Positions 14,806-22,946 of a DNA stretch of 39,734 nt are shown here, in pieces (the stretch's first letter is position 1; every line of letters starts with the position of its first letter). The translations under genes and the position numbers were made by a program. The notes under the pieces are model-generated. The model saw only the letters and a list, made by a program, of their open reading frames with translations. It was not told where the DNA came from and made no database searches. Source of the stretch: Akkermansiaceae bacterium (GTDB lineage Bacteria > Verrucomicrobiota > Verrucomicrobiia > Verrucomicrobiales > Akkermansiaceae); the NCBI GenBank assembly GCA_011524615.1, contig WTJZ01000105.1:1-39734 (forward strand), read 5' to 3'.

Positions 14806-16518
14806 TTAGAGAGATGCGGCACCAGCCTCAGTTGTCGTTACAGAGATGATCTCTTCTACTGTAGTCAGCCCTTCCATGACCTTGAACCAGCCATACTCTC
14901 GCATTGGAATAAAGCCGTCCTTAATCGCCTGCTCACGGAGAACATCAGCAGACTCATTCCTCGCCACCAGAGTCTCCATCGCCTCTGTAATAATCGCCGC
15001 CTCATAGATCGCTAATCGACCAGAGAACCCAGTCTTACGACACTTATCACAAGACCCTGGGTGATACACGGTCCCCTGGAGGTGTGACGGGATGCCTAAC
15101 TTCACCCGATCCTCCACGGAGAGCTCGTAAGGAATCTTACAGTGGTTACAGAGTCGTCGAACCAGACGCTGCGCAAGAAAGGCGCGTACTGAAGCCGAAA
15201 GTAAGAATGGTTCCACTCCCATATCGATCAAACGTCCAATCCCTCCCAAAGCATCATTCGTGTGCAGTGTCGAGAACACCAAGTGTCCAGTAAGCGAGGC
15301 TCGGATCGCAATCTCAGCGGTCTCCAGGTCTCGAATCTCACCTAACATCACAATATTAGGGTCAGCCCGTAAGATCGATCGCAGCCCACTCGCAAAGGTC
15401 AGGCCGATGTCAGACTTCACTGCGATCTGCATCACCCCATCGAGCTTATTCTCCACAGGATCCTCGATCGTTACGATCCGAGTATCAGGTGTGTTCAGTT
15501 CACTCAGGAAGGAGTATAGCGAGGTCGACTTACCAGAGCCGGTAGGCCCAGTAATCAAGATAATCCCGTTCGAGAGGCTCAATAAGCGTTTAATCGGATC
15601 AAGTACGAAAGACTCCATCCCGAGCATCTCGATGTTAAACTTCTGCTGGTTTAATAAACGGAGAGAGACACTCTCCCCCTCAACCGTAGGCACCGTTGCG
15701 ACCCGCACGTCGATGCCTCGTCCTTCCAGTGATAGGTTGATACGACCATCCTGAGGGAGACGCTTCTCCGCGATGTCTAACTTAGACATGATCTTCAATC
15801 GCGCAATCACAGAACTCTGGAGCGCCTTGATGTTCTCTGGCACTGCGATATCGATGAGCTTACCGTCTACTCGATATCGGATACGGAGATTATCCTTCAA
15901 TGGCTCTACGTGAATATCCGTAGCCTTCTGGTCAAGAGCATCACGCATGATCTGGTTCACGAACTTAACAACACTTGCTTCTGCATCATCGTTATCATCA
16001 ATCACGTTCGCCTCATCCGTATCCTCCACATTATTCAGATCCATGTCGCGACCATCGAGAATCGCCTCAAAGGTGTCAGCCCCTACCCCGTAGAGTTTCC
16101 TAAGTCCATCATGCACTCTCGTACGAGAGGCCATCACCCAACGCACTGGATACTCGACATTCTGTGCGACGGCTTGACGTGCCACTAGATTAAAGGGGTC
16201 ATAGGTGGCTATCACCAGCTCACGTTCATCTTCTCCTTCGAGCAAGATAGGCAGCACTCTCTGCTTCAGCGCAACTGCTGGGCCACACGCATTTCTTAGC
16301 TCCAAGGGCTTCTCCACCTCCTCAATCTCTGCCACCCACTCTACCGAGAGATATTCTGCCAAGGCCTGCATATACAGCTCCTCATCGACAGCCTCTGTGT
16401 CTAACACGCTATCAATCGCAGAATTCTGCAACTGATTAGCCGATTCGACGGCTTCTATAACCGCTTCTATCTCAGCGCATCCGATATTACGAGCTGGTGC
16501 TATAAAGAATTCTGACAT
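14806..16518 (-). CDS. gspE: Type II secretion/type IV pilus assembly ATPase GspE/PilB
   Basis: A 570-residue hexameric ATPase. N-terminal MshEN-like domain (about 1-150), an acidic linker (EDTDEANVIDDNDDAE, about 165-180), then the catalytic domain: Walker A GPTGSGKS at 324-331, an Asp box (IEDPVE, 351-356), Walker B VMLGEIRD at 390-397 and a His box (STLHTNDA). A four-cysteine zinc site is formed by CNHC (457-460) and CDKC (490-493), as in GspE and PilB but not PilT retraction ATPases. It is therefore an assembly motor, and gspF follows 4 bases after its stop. No Shine-Dalgarno sequence is seen before the ATG. Confidence 0.95.
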   Translation of the reverse strand: MSEFFIAPARNIGCAEIEAVIEAVESANQLQNSAIDSVLDTEAVDEELYMQALAEYLSVEWVAEIEEVEKPLELRNACGPAVALKQRVLPILLEGEDERELVIATYDPFNLVARQAVAQNVEYPVRWVMASRTRVHDGLRKLYGVGADTFEAILDGRDMDLNNVEDTDEANVIDDNDDAEASVVKFVNQIMRDALDQKATDIHVEPLKDNLRIRYRVDGKLIDIAVPENIKALQSSVIARLKIMSKLDIAEKRLPQDGRINLSLEGRGIDVRVATVPTVEGESVSLRLLNQQKFNIEMLGMESFVLDPIKRLLSLSNGIILITGPTGSGKSTSLYSFLSELNTPDTRIVTIEDPVENKLDGVMQIAVKSDIGLTFASGLRSILRADPNIVMLGEIRDLETAEIAIRASLTGHLVFSTLHTNDALGGIGRLIDMGVEPFLLSASVRAFLAQRLVRRLCNHCKIPYELSVEDRVKLGIPSHLQGTVYHPGSCDKCRKTGFSGRLAIYEAAIITEAMETLVARNESADVLREQAIKDGFIPMREYGWFKVMEGLTTVEEIISVTTTEAGAASL

Positions 16519-16722
16519 ATACTATTGGGATGAATAATTACTTTCTAATCCGTAGCGAAGGAAATGTAGAGTGTTTTGTCTCTTTATTTAGAGATTCTTT
16601 CTCAAAATAAGAACGCATACACCGTTTCTGCAACGATTCTATCAGAAATGAGAAACTTTAATCTTGCAAATTAGAATTACCACTAGTTCGATTACGGCCG
16701 TTGATACAACAAACCATCAGGT

Positions 16723-17400
16723 ATGCTAAAGACAACATTACTCGGGCTCTCATGCTCATCAGCTCTACTCCTCACGAATTGTACAGAAGTGAATTCTGTG
16801 GCGAGCACGACTCATGCACCTACGACATATAATTCATTCTACCCTGCGGTAGCAGTGAAGTCACAGAGCCCTTCGAGCTTAGGTTCCAAGACGGATCGTC
16901 ACGGATACCCTGTCTACGACATCTCTGATAAAAAGAGATATGTGCGTACCACTGCCTACTCTGACGCAGAGAAGGAAAAGGGCGGCATCTATAAGAACTA
17001 CAACGCTGCAGGCACCTACCTCAAGTACGGTAAAGTACGCTCGGCAGCAGCAGACTGGTCTGTCTACCCTCTTGGAACTCTCTTTAGAATCAAGGGCCTC
17101 CCTCACACCTACGTTATCGATGACTATGGTTCAGCTCTCGTAGGCGGACACAGTATCGACATCTACCACCCATCCCTCTCCTCGATGCGTCGCTGGGGAA
17201 CCCGCCCTGCCGAAATCCAAATCATCAGAATGGGAGACTGGGAGCGTAGTGCATACCTTCTCAAGGGGAGAGCTAAGCACAAGCACTGTGCTCAAATGTA
17301 CGCAGGAGTACTCAAGAACATGAAGCTTGCAAACCAAGCATCTGCTAAAAACAGCCAGCAGAAAAAAGCTACTTCTTCCTACTCTCGCTACAAAGGATAA
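16723..17400 (+). CDS. 3D-domain envelope protein, probable lipoprotein
   Basis: A 225-residue exported protein. The N-terminal hydrophobic segment ends at LLTNC (Cys20), a lipobox-like site with an unusual Asn before the Cys. Residues about 70-180 form a 3D (three-aspartate) double-psi barrel domain: RTTAYSDAEKEKGG, then YPLGTLFRIKG, then VIDDYGSALVGGHSIDIYHP with the diagnostic Asp residues. This fold occurs in lytic transglycosylases of the MltA/RlpA type, so peptidoglycan cleavage is plausible. The C-terminus is basic and Ser/Gln-rich. It ends before a bidirectional terminator shared with carA. Confidence 0.88.
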   Translation: MLKTTLLGLSCSSALLLTNCTEVNSVASTTHAPTTYNSFYPAVAVKSQSPSSLGSKTDRHGYPVYDISDKKRYVRTTAYSDAEKEKGGIYKNYNAAGTYLKYGKVRSAAADWSVYPLGTLFRIKGLPHTYVIDDYGSALVGGHSIDIYHPSLSSMRRWGTRPAEIQIIRMGDWERSAYLLKGRAKHKHCAQMYAGVLKNMKLANQASAKNSQQKKATSSYSRYKG

Positions 17401-17471
17401 TCCCCTCTTGTGAAGAGTATGATGATGGGAGAATAGTCTCTAACAATCTCTACTTCTCCACATTTGATAAC

Positions 17472-17504
17472 AAAAAAAGCAGCACTCGAAGTGCTGCTTT
17501 TTTG
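17472..17504. terminator. Bidirectional terminator between 3D-domain gene and carA
   Basis: AAAAAAGCAGCAC (17473-17485) and GTGCTGCTTTTTT (17491-17503) pair perfectly around a TCGAA loop. A T run follows on either strand, so it can end both convergent genes. Confidence 0.93.
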
Positions 17505-17526
17505 TTATTTAGTAAAGACATATTAA

Positions 17527-18666
17527 TTACTTACTCGCTCTGATCATCTGAACGAACTCATTAAAGAAGCCCGTCGAGTCATATGGCCCAGGAGCCGCCT
17601 CTGGGTGGTGCTGCACACTGAAGACAGGAGCGTCTGTGAGTTGGAACCCTTCTACTGTCTCGTCATTGAGGTTGATGTGAGTTACCTCCGCATTAGCAGG
17701 GAGTGATGCCGCATCAGTTGCGAAACCGTGGTTCTGGGAAGTAATCTCAACCTTACCTGTACGGAGATCCTTAACAGGCTGGTTACCACCACGGTGTCCG
17801 AACTTGAGCTTATAAGTCTTACCACCTACCGCGTGAGTCAAAATCTGGTGACCTAGACAAATACCGAAGATAGGCTTCTTGCCGATCAACTTCTTCACTT
17901 CCTCGTGAATGTAACCGAGTGCTGCTGGATCTCCTGGTCCATTCGAGAGGAAGATCCCATCTGGATTCATTGCCAACACATCTTCCGCAGGAGTCTTGGC
18001 ATTCACAAGTGTGACACTGAGACCAGCCTGACGCATACGTCTTAAGATATTACGCTTAATACCGAAGTCATACGCGACGACGTTATACAGTACTTCTGGT
18101 AACTCCTCGTACGTTCCCTCTTGGCCTGAGGTAGCATTAGGAATCGTCCAGTTACGAGACTCTCCTTCCCAGAGGTACTGCTCTTGTGTAGTTACTTCTT
18201 GAACGAGATCTTGGCCAGCCATTGAAGGAGCCTCCTTCGCCTTCGCAACCGCTTCTTCAGCTGTGAGCTCAGACGTGATACATGCGTTCATCGCACCTCT
18301 TGATCTTAAGTGCTTAGTAACCGCGCGAGTATCGACCTCCTGGATACCTAATACTCCGTTCTCAATAAAGTACTCGTCGAGAGACTGCTCCGAGCGCCAG
18401 CTCGATGGTAATTCACATAACTCACCAACAACGAAAGCTCTCGCATGTGTGCCCGCCGACTCAGCGTCAGCTTCATTCACACCGTAGTTACCCTGCATCG
18501 GGTACGTCATTGTGATAATTTGACCTCGATAAGACGGATCCGTGAGGATCTCCTGATATCCCGTCATAGAGGTATTAAAGCAAATCTCTCCTGTCGTCGT
18601 TCCCTTCTTACCAAAAGAAACTCCGTGGAATACTCGTCCGTCTTCAAGTGCCAAAAGTGCGTCCAT
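17527..18666 (-). CDS. carA: Carbamoyl-phosphate synthase small subunit
   Basis: A 379-residue glutaminase subunit that supplies ammonia to CarB for carbamoyl phosphate, used for pyrimidines and arginine. The N-terminal domain opens with ALLALEDGRVFHGVSFG and GYQEILTDPSYRGQIITMTYP. The class I amidotransferase domain carries the nucleophile Cys270 in GICLGHQ and the His354/Glu356 pair in HHPEA, giving the full triad. The length is normal. carB is not adjacent and not in the window. A candidate promoter lies on the minus strand just upstream: TTGCTC, 17 bases, TAACAA, ending about 11 bases before the ATG. It ends at the shared terminator. Confidence 0.97.
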   Translation of the reverse strand: MDALLALEDGRVFHGVSFGKKGTTTGEICFNTSMTGYQEILTDPSYRGQIITMTYPMQGNYGVNEADAESAGTHARAFVVGELCELPSSWRSEQSLDEYFIENGVLGIQEVDTRAVTKHLRSRGAMNACITSELTAEEAVAKAKEAPSMAGQDLVQEVTTQEQYLWEGESRNWTIPNATSGQEGTYEELPEVLYNVVAYDFGIKRNILRRMRQAGLSVTLVNAKTPAEDVLAMNPDGIFLSNGPGDPAALGYIHEEVKKLIGKKPIFGICLGHQILTHAVGGKTYKLKFGHRGGNQPVKDLRTGKVEITSQNHGFATDAASLPANAEVTHINLNDETVEGFQLTDAPVFSVQHHPEAAPGPYDSTGFFNEFVQMIRASK

Positions 18667-18996
18667 AAACTGGCGAGATTGTTAGTACTCCATCTCTCAT
18701 AGAGCAAGACTTTTTTACACTCTCTCCCGCTTAGTCTCATTCACTGAAACAAAACCAGTTTTCTCACGCGCTCTAATTACAGAATTCATGTAAATTGGAT
18801 ACTTCTCCACAGCATGAATGTTAAAGATAAGTAGAAACACCTCATACATACAACTCTTCATTATAATAACTAGAAATTCAGTAAATTCATCAAATCTACC
18901 AGTATCACTCAATCTGTGACGCGATGACACGTAGATTATTTCGCAAATGAGCAAAAAGTACACGCGGAAACAAACACAAATATATTTTATATTCAA
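18667..18996. other. AT-rich intergenic region between carA and the PUR gene
   Basis: The 386-base gap between divergent carA and the PUR-domain gene is AT-rich. A 93-codon minus-strand frame at 18715-18996 has no domain, signal or sensible composition and I do not support it as a gene. The right end carries the PUR promoter described separately. Confidence 0.5.
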
Positions 18997-19025
18997 TTGA
19001 CAAAGATTTTACTATCAGGCAAAAT
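18997..19025 (+). promoter_or_regulatory. Sigma-70 promoter for PUR-domain gene
   Basis: A perfect TTGACA (18997-19002), a 17-base spacer and CAAAAT (19020-19025). The start site would fall near 19032, leaving about 20 bases before the GTG at 19053. It is the clearest promoter in the window. Confidence 0.7.
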
Positions 19026-19052
19026 CGTAGAAACACTAACCCATTTTATATA

Positions 19053-19262
19053 GTGCAGAACAGCGAACTATTACATACAGAAAAGATTATAGCAGATCGT
19101 AAAGTTTTCTTTATCGATCTGAAAGAAAACGCAAGGGGGAGGGTAGTTAAAATAACAGAAGATGTATCAGGCAACAGAGACACAATCATGGTGCCATTAG
19201 AAATCCTTGATGAATTCATTACAGCTCTTAACGACGTCAAAGCTGCGTCTGAGCAATTATAA
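19053..19262 (+). CDS. PUR-family single-strand nucleic-acid-binding protein
   Basis: A 69-residue protein matching one PUR-alpha-like repeat (DUF3276/PurA family). The signature is KVFFIDLKENARGRVVKITED, followed by RDTIMVPLEILDEFITALNDV. Bacterial members (for example in Spirochaetes and Bacteroidota) bind single-stranded DNA or RNA as dimers. The start is GTG at 19053, since no ATG gives the full domain. It forms its own unit: a strong promoter at 18997 and a terminator at 19330-19366 that lies inside the 3' end of the convergent oppD gene. A role in RNA or stress regulation is inferred from relatives. Confidence 0.9.
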   Translation: MQNSELLHTEKIIADRKVFFIDLKENARGRVVKITEDVSGNRDTIMVPLEILDEFITALNDVKAASEQL

Positions 19263-19318
19263 CACCCCCTCACACTACACTATGCCACTGTGAGGTGGTT
19301 GTGAGTAATTAACTAATC

Positions 19319-20293
19319 CTAACAAAGACAACCAGGGCAATCTTGTACAAAGTGCCCTGGTTTTTTCATTACTAGATCTGGGGTTCCTGTCGTCAGACAG
19401 AGGGACGAGTCCCCTATCGTATTCCTAGGAGCAAAGGAGCACCCTGGTGCGAGCTGACTCAGTATTGGGGGGAGCCCAGGAATAGAGTAGAGTTCCTCTC
19501 CTTTTTTATGACGTGCAGGTATACTCTTGAGCAGAGCTCTCGTATACGCATGCATCGGCGTCTGGAAGAGAGACTCAACAGAGGCCTGCTCGACAGTTCT
19601 ACCTGCATACATGACACTGACATGATCACAGGTCTGTGAGACCACCGCTAGATCATGAGTGATCATGATGACTGCAGTGCCTAGCTCTCTCTGCTGCTCC
19701 TTGATCAGGTCTAGAACTTGCTTCTGCACGGTGACATCGAGAGCGGTTGTGGGCTCATCTGCGATGAGTAACTCAGGCTTGGTAATGAGAGCCATCGCGA
19801 TCATCACCCTCTGCCTCATCCCGCCAGAGAACTCGAACGGGTAGGAATTAATCCTCAAGTCAGGCTCAGGAATCCCTACCCGATCCATCATCTCGAGAGC
19901 TCGCTTGTACGCCTCATCTTTCGTCACATTTTCATGAATGAGGAGAGGCTCCATGATCTGATCACCAACCGTCATATAGGGGTTCAGCGAAGTCATGGGG
20001 TCCTGAAAGATCATCGAGATCCCCTGCCCTCTGATCTGGCGCAACTCTTCAGCGTCTAGCTTTAACAGGTCTCGACCATGGAAGCGCGCATGCCCTGAGA
20101 CGATCTCTCCAGGAGGCTTAGGGATCAGTCCCATCAATGAATAACAAGTGACCGACTTGCCCGATCCTGATTCACCCACGATTCCAAGCGTCTTCCCTGC
20201 TTCTACCGAGAACGATACATCTTGCACAGCCTTTACCAGCCCCTCACGTGTATGGAAGTGAGTGGTCAAGCCCTCTACGTCTAATACCTTCAT
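19319..20293 (-). CDS. oppD: Oligopeptide/dipeptide ABC transporter ATPase (OppD/DppD type)
   Basis: A 324-residue ATPase of the peptide/nickel importer class. Walker A GESGSGKS is at residues 40-47, Q-loop at MIFQDPMTSLNP, ABC signature FSGGMRQRV, Walker B LLIADEPTTALD and the switch His in MITHDLAVVS. The C-terminal oligopeptide-transporter extension (PGLPPILSQLAPGCSFAPRN) is present and ends with clustered cysteines (CPGCLC). No permease, binding protein or OppF partner is adjacent. It starts 14 bases after the formylglycine-generating enzyme stop, so the two are likely co-transcribed. Its last codons contain an opposing terminator for the PUR gene. Confidence 0.93.
   Translation of the reverse strand: MKVLDVEGLTTHFHTREGLVKAVQDVSFSVEAGKTLGIVGESGSGKSVTCYSLMGLIPKPPGEIVSGHARFHGRDLLKLDAEELRQIRGQGISMIFQDPMTSLNPYMTVGDQIMEPLLIHENVTKDEAYKRALEMMDRVGIPEPDLRINSYPFEFSGGMRQRVMIAMALITKPELLIADEPTTALDVTVQKQVLDLIKEQQRELGTAVIMITHDLAVVSQTCDHVSVMYAGRTVEQASVESLFQTPMHAYTRALLKSIPARHKKGEELYSIPGLPPILSQLAPGCSFAPRNTIGDSSLCLTTGTPDLVMKKPGHFVQDCPGCLC
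19330..19366 (+). terminator. Terminator for PUR gene embedded in the oppD 3' end
   Basis: AACCAGGGCA (19330-19339) pairs with TGCCCTGGTT (19353-19362), followed by a T6 run (19361-19366). The inner CTT/AAAG segment can lengthen the stem. It lies within the last 50 bases of the oppD coding sequence on the other strand. Confidence 0.85.
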
Positions 20294-20307
20294 CCCTTAG
20301 TAATCCT

Positions 20308-21447
20308 CTAGAGTGACTGCGCACAGCGGAAACCAGTATGGTTAGTAGGCGTGAGCCCCTCCGAGTAGTGACGCGCTGCTGGGCGATAACGTAGACAATA
20401 GCTGTGGTGACAGAGGAATGATCCCCCCTTCGTCGTATAGAGTACTCCCAGACGGTGAAATGGGAACATCCCTTCTGGGACCTTGCCATTCTTCTCGATC
20501 TCTTGGTGCATGTTGTAATCAATAGAGAACAGCGGGCCGTTAGGGTTCACCGCCTCTTCTTCAGCATATTCCTTATATGCATCTGGTCGGTAGAAGTCCG
20601 ATACGTGCTCCCATACATTACCCGCCATATCATAGAGGCCATATGCATTGGGAGGGAATGATCTGACTGGCGCCGTGTTGCCATACCCATCGAGTTGCGT
20701 ATCTTTAGTAGGGAATGTGCCTTGAAAGGTATTCCCCATCCACGCGTCATCTACTCGCGGACTATCCCCCCAGGTAAAGAGCTTTCTCTCTAGTCCACCA
20801 CGCGCGGCAGCTTCCCATTCAGCTTCAGTCGGCAGTCTCTTACCTGCCCACTTTGCATACGCCTGAGCATCCTCATTAGTGACACAGGTCACAGGGTGAT
20901 CCATCTTATCCTCGATGGAGGAGTCTGGGCCTGAAGGATGTCGCCAGTTCGCACCAGCCGTGAATTCCCACCACTGAAAGACGGCGCCTTCTTCCCATAA
21001 TTCAGGCTGCTCCGCTGGAGGAGTGAAGACGGATGCCCCAGCCTGTAACTGATCAGCAGGAGCATGAGGAAAGTCCTTTTTGGTTAAGCCCTTCTCCGCT
21101 TGTGTTAGGTACCCAGTTGCTTCGACGAACTTTAAGAACTGAGCATTGGTCACCTCGGTCTCATCGATGAGGAAGGCTGACACCGTCACCTTATGCTCCG
21201 GAGCCTCCTCTGGATATCTTGCTCGGGTCCCTAGTTCACGCTCATTCCCTCTCGTGTAACTTACCTCTGGAATGTAGACCATCCCCTCCGGAACATTAAC
21301 GCCACTTGGTACTTCATTCGATATTACGATCTCTTCTACGACTGGTGGCGGCGTTACCACTACGTCTTCCTTCTCATCACATGAGACGGTCATCATTGCT
21401 GGCAAGGCCACACAGAGCGGGAGGTAAAATCTATAAAGTGAACGCAT
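20308..21447 (-). CDS. Formylglycine-generating enzyme, probable lipoprotein
   Basis: A 379-residue FGE-sulfatase domain protein. The N-terminal signal ends at MTVSC (Cys23), a near-lipobox, so the protein is probably anchored in the envelope. The domain runs from EGMVYIPEVSYTRGNE to the end: EVTNAQFLKFVEATGY, GKRLPTEAEWEAAARGG, NAYGLYDMAGNVWEHVSDFY. Many SUMF1-like proteins lack the catalytic cysteines, but here both are present, Cys346 and Cys351 in GGSFLCHHSYCLRYR, closely matching the human enzyme's active site, and the terminal GFRCA is kept. It should oxidise the Cys in CxPxR sulfatases such as the one at 6168-7586. It precedes oppD by 14 bases. Confidence 0.93.
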   Translation of the reverse strand: MRSLYRFYLPLCVALPAMMTVSCDEKEDVVVTPPPVVEEIVISNEVPSGVNVPEGMVYIPEVSYTRGNERELGTRARYPEEAPEHKVTVSAFLIDETEVTNAQFLKFVEATGYLTQAEKGLTKKDFPHAPADQLQAGASVFTPPAEQPELWEEGAVFQWWEFTAGANWRHPSGPDSSIEDKMDHPVTCVTNEDAQAYAKWAGKRLPTEAEWEAAARGGLERKLFTWGDSPRVDDAWMGNTFQGTFPTKDTQLDGYGNTAPVRSFPPNAYGLYDMAGNVWEHVSDFYRPDAYKEYAEEEAVNPNGPLFSIDYNMHQEIEKNGKVPEGMFPFHRLGVLYTTKGGSFLCHHSYCLRYRPAARHYSEGLTPTNHTGFRCAQSL

Positions 21448-21489
21448 TTCAAACTTGGTTTCGAATTACGATACGTGTTTTGGTAGGTT

Positions 21490-22266
21490 ATGGCTATCAG
21501 TAAATTTCGCCCATGTATCGATTTACATGGAGGCAAGGTAAAGCAAATCGTAGGAGGTACCCTCACAGATGGTGAAGAGGCTCCTACAGAAAACTTCGTG
21601 AGCGAAAAGTCTTCTGCCGAATTCGCGGAGCTCTTCAAGCAAGATCAGCTCACTGGTGGACATGTCATCAAACTCGGACCTGGCAATGACGAAGCCGCGC
21701 GGAACGCACTCCAGCAATGGCCTGGAGGATTACAAATCGGAGGAGGAATTAAGAAAGAGAATGCCTCCGAATGGCTAGAGGCGGGAGCCAGCCATGTGAT
21801 TATCACCTCCGCACTCTTCGACCAAGAAGGCCGGTTCCTAGAACCTGTCCTCGCTGACATCAGCCAAGAGGTAGGCGCAGCCCGACTCGTCGTGGATCTC
21901 AGTTGTAAGACCACTGAACAAGGCTGGGTCGTCGCCATGAACCGATGGCAAACTCTCACCGATCTTACGATCACCACCCAGACCCTCGCTCATCTCGCAC
22001 AGTATTGTGACGAATTCTTAATCCACGCGGCAGACGTGGAAGGACTCTGCAATGGAATGGACGCAGAACTCGTCAAGTGGCTGGGCGAATGGACTCAACA
22101 ACATAACAACTTCCCGATTACCTATGCTGGCGGCATCCGCTCCATGGCTGAGATCGATACTCTACAGGAACAGAGTCAAGGTAATGTAGACTTCACTGTA
22201 GGAAGCTCGCTCGACCTCTTCGGAGGACAAGCGCTCAAGTATGCGGACTTAATCGCGAGGCACTGA
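21490..22266 (+). CDS. hisA: Eukaryote-type HisA isomerase
   Basis: A 258-residue TIM-barrel enzyme that isomerises ProFAR to PRFAR in histidine synthesis. The sequence resembles the eukaryotic HIS6-type branch more than common bacterial HisA: it opens FRPCIDLHGGKVKQIVGGTL and has the SSAEFAELFKQDQLTGGHVIKLGPGN block typical of that branch. Catalytic Asp11 and Asp136 (VVDLSCK) are present, as are the phosphate-binding IGGGI and YAGGI loops. No other his gene is adjacent. It is divergent from the FGE gene with 42 bases between, and converges on the metallo-hydrolase gene. A GGTAGG lies 2 bases before the ATG, too close for an ideal ribosome site. Confidence 0.93.
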   Translation: MAISKFRPCIDLHGGKVKQIVGGTLTDGEEAPTENFVSEKSSAEFAELFKQDQLTGGHVIKLGPGNDEAARNALQQWPGGLQIGGGIKKENASEWLEAGASHVIITSALFDQEGRFLEPVLADISQEVGAARLVVDLSCKTTEQGWVVAMNRWQTLTDLTITTQTLAHLAQYCDEFLIHAADVEGLCNGMDAELVKWLGEWTQQHNNFPITYAGGIRSMAEIDTLQEQSQGNVDFTVGSSLDLFGGQALKYADLIARH

Positions 22267-22280
22267 TGCCGCATGATTCA

Positions 22281-22937
22281 TTAGGCATAGAAGCAGTTTA
22301 ACTTGCGCTCGCGACCGACGGTCGTCGCAGGCCCATGCCCGGGTAGTAATACGGTCTCATGGGGCAGACTCATCAAGCGTTGCACACTCGCCACACTCTG
22401 CTCATACCCCACATTCGGGCGCCCCATAGAACCAGCGAACAATGCGTCCCCACAAAAGCAAATCGCACGATCAGGTAGATGATAACAGCGATGATCTGTA
22501 CTATGCCCCACAGTCTCAATGACCTCGATAGGCTCACTCGTGGAGACCGAGGGAAACGCCGCTAGTAGTTCCTCTCGCCCCCCCACATGATCTGGGTGCG
22601 CATGAGTGATGAGCAGTACGATCTCCTTCACTCCTTGTGACTTAAGAGCTGTGATGACGCTACCAGCATCAGGACCAGCGTCTGCGATGATCGCCACCTC
22701 CCCGATCAAGTAGTACCAGACATTAACGGTAAATCCACCGTAGGGAATGATGATGCGATGTAGCCCCCGTACTTCGGGCTCTACACGCAGATGGGTGCTC
22801 GATTCTAGTTCTACCAATCCCTTGTAGTTCAGTTGGTAGTCTCTAGCGACTTTCTGTAGATCAGCCCTCGCCTCCTGCGGCACCGAGGCCTTGGTCAGAA
22901 CATCTGATAACTCGTCTGCGTATTCTAGTGGTTCCAT
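22281..22937 (-). CDS. Metallo-beta-lactamase-fold hydrolase
   Basis: A 218-residue hydrolase. The metal site is complete: THAHPDHVGG (HxHxDH), a later His in ETVGHSTDH, Asp in FCGDALFAGSMGRP and His in LLPGHGPATT. This set is typical of glyoxalase II-like enzymes acting on thioesters or related substrates, and the ending GHGPATTVGRERKLN fits that group. An N-terminal helical region of about 50 residues precedes the fold. No signal peptide is visible. It follows the membrane zinc-ribbon gene by 9 bases, so they are probably co-transcribed. The substrate cannot be read from sequence. Confidence 0.9.
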   Translation of the reverse strand: MEPLEYADELSDVLTKASVPQEARADLQKVARDYQLNYKGLVELESSTHLRVEPEVRGLHRIIIPYGGFTVNVWYYLIGEVAIIADAGPDAGSVITALKSQGVKEIVLLITHAHPDHVGGREELLAAFPSVSTSEPIEVIETVGHSTDHRCYHLPDRAICFCGDALFAGSMGRPNVGYEQSVASVQRLMSLPHETVLLPGHGPATTVGRERKLNCFYA

Positions 22938-22946
22938 GCCTACCTC

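Noticed and set aside
15260..15754. A 164-codon plus-strand frame inside gspE
   Set aside because: It lies fully antisense to the conserved Walker A and B region of gspE and has no recognisable features.
18715..18996. A 93-codon minus-strand frame between carA and the PUR gene
   Set aside because: It lies in AT-rich DNA, starts without a good context, shows no domain and has an irregular composition; more likely chance.
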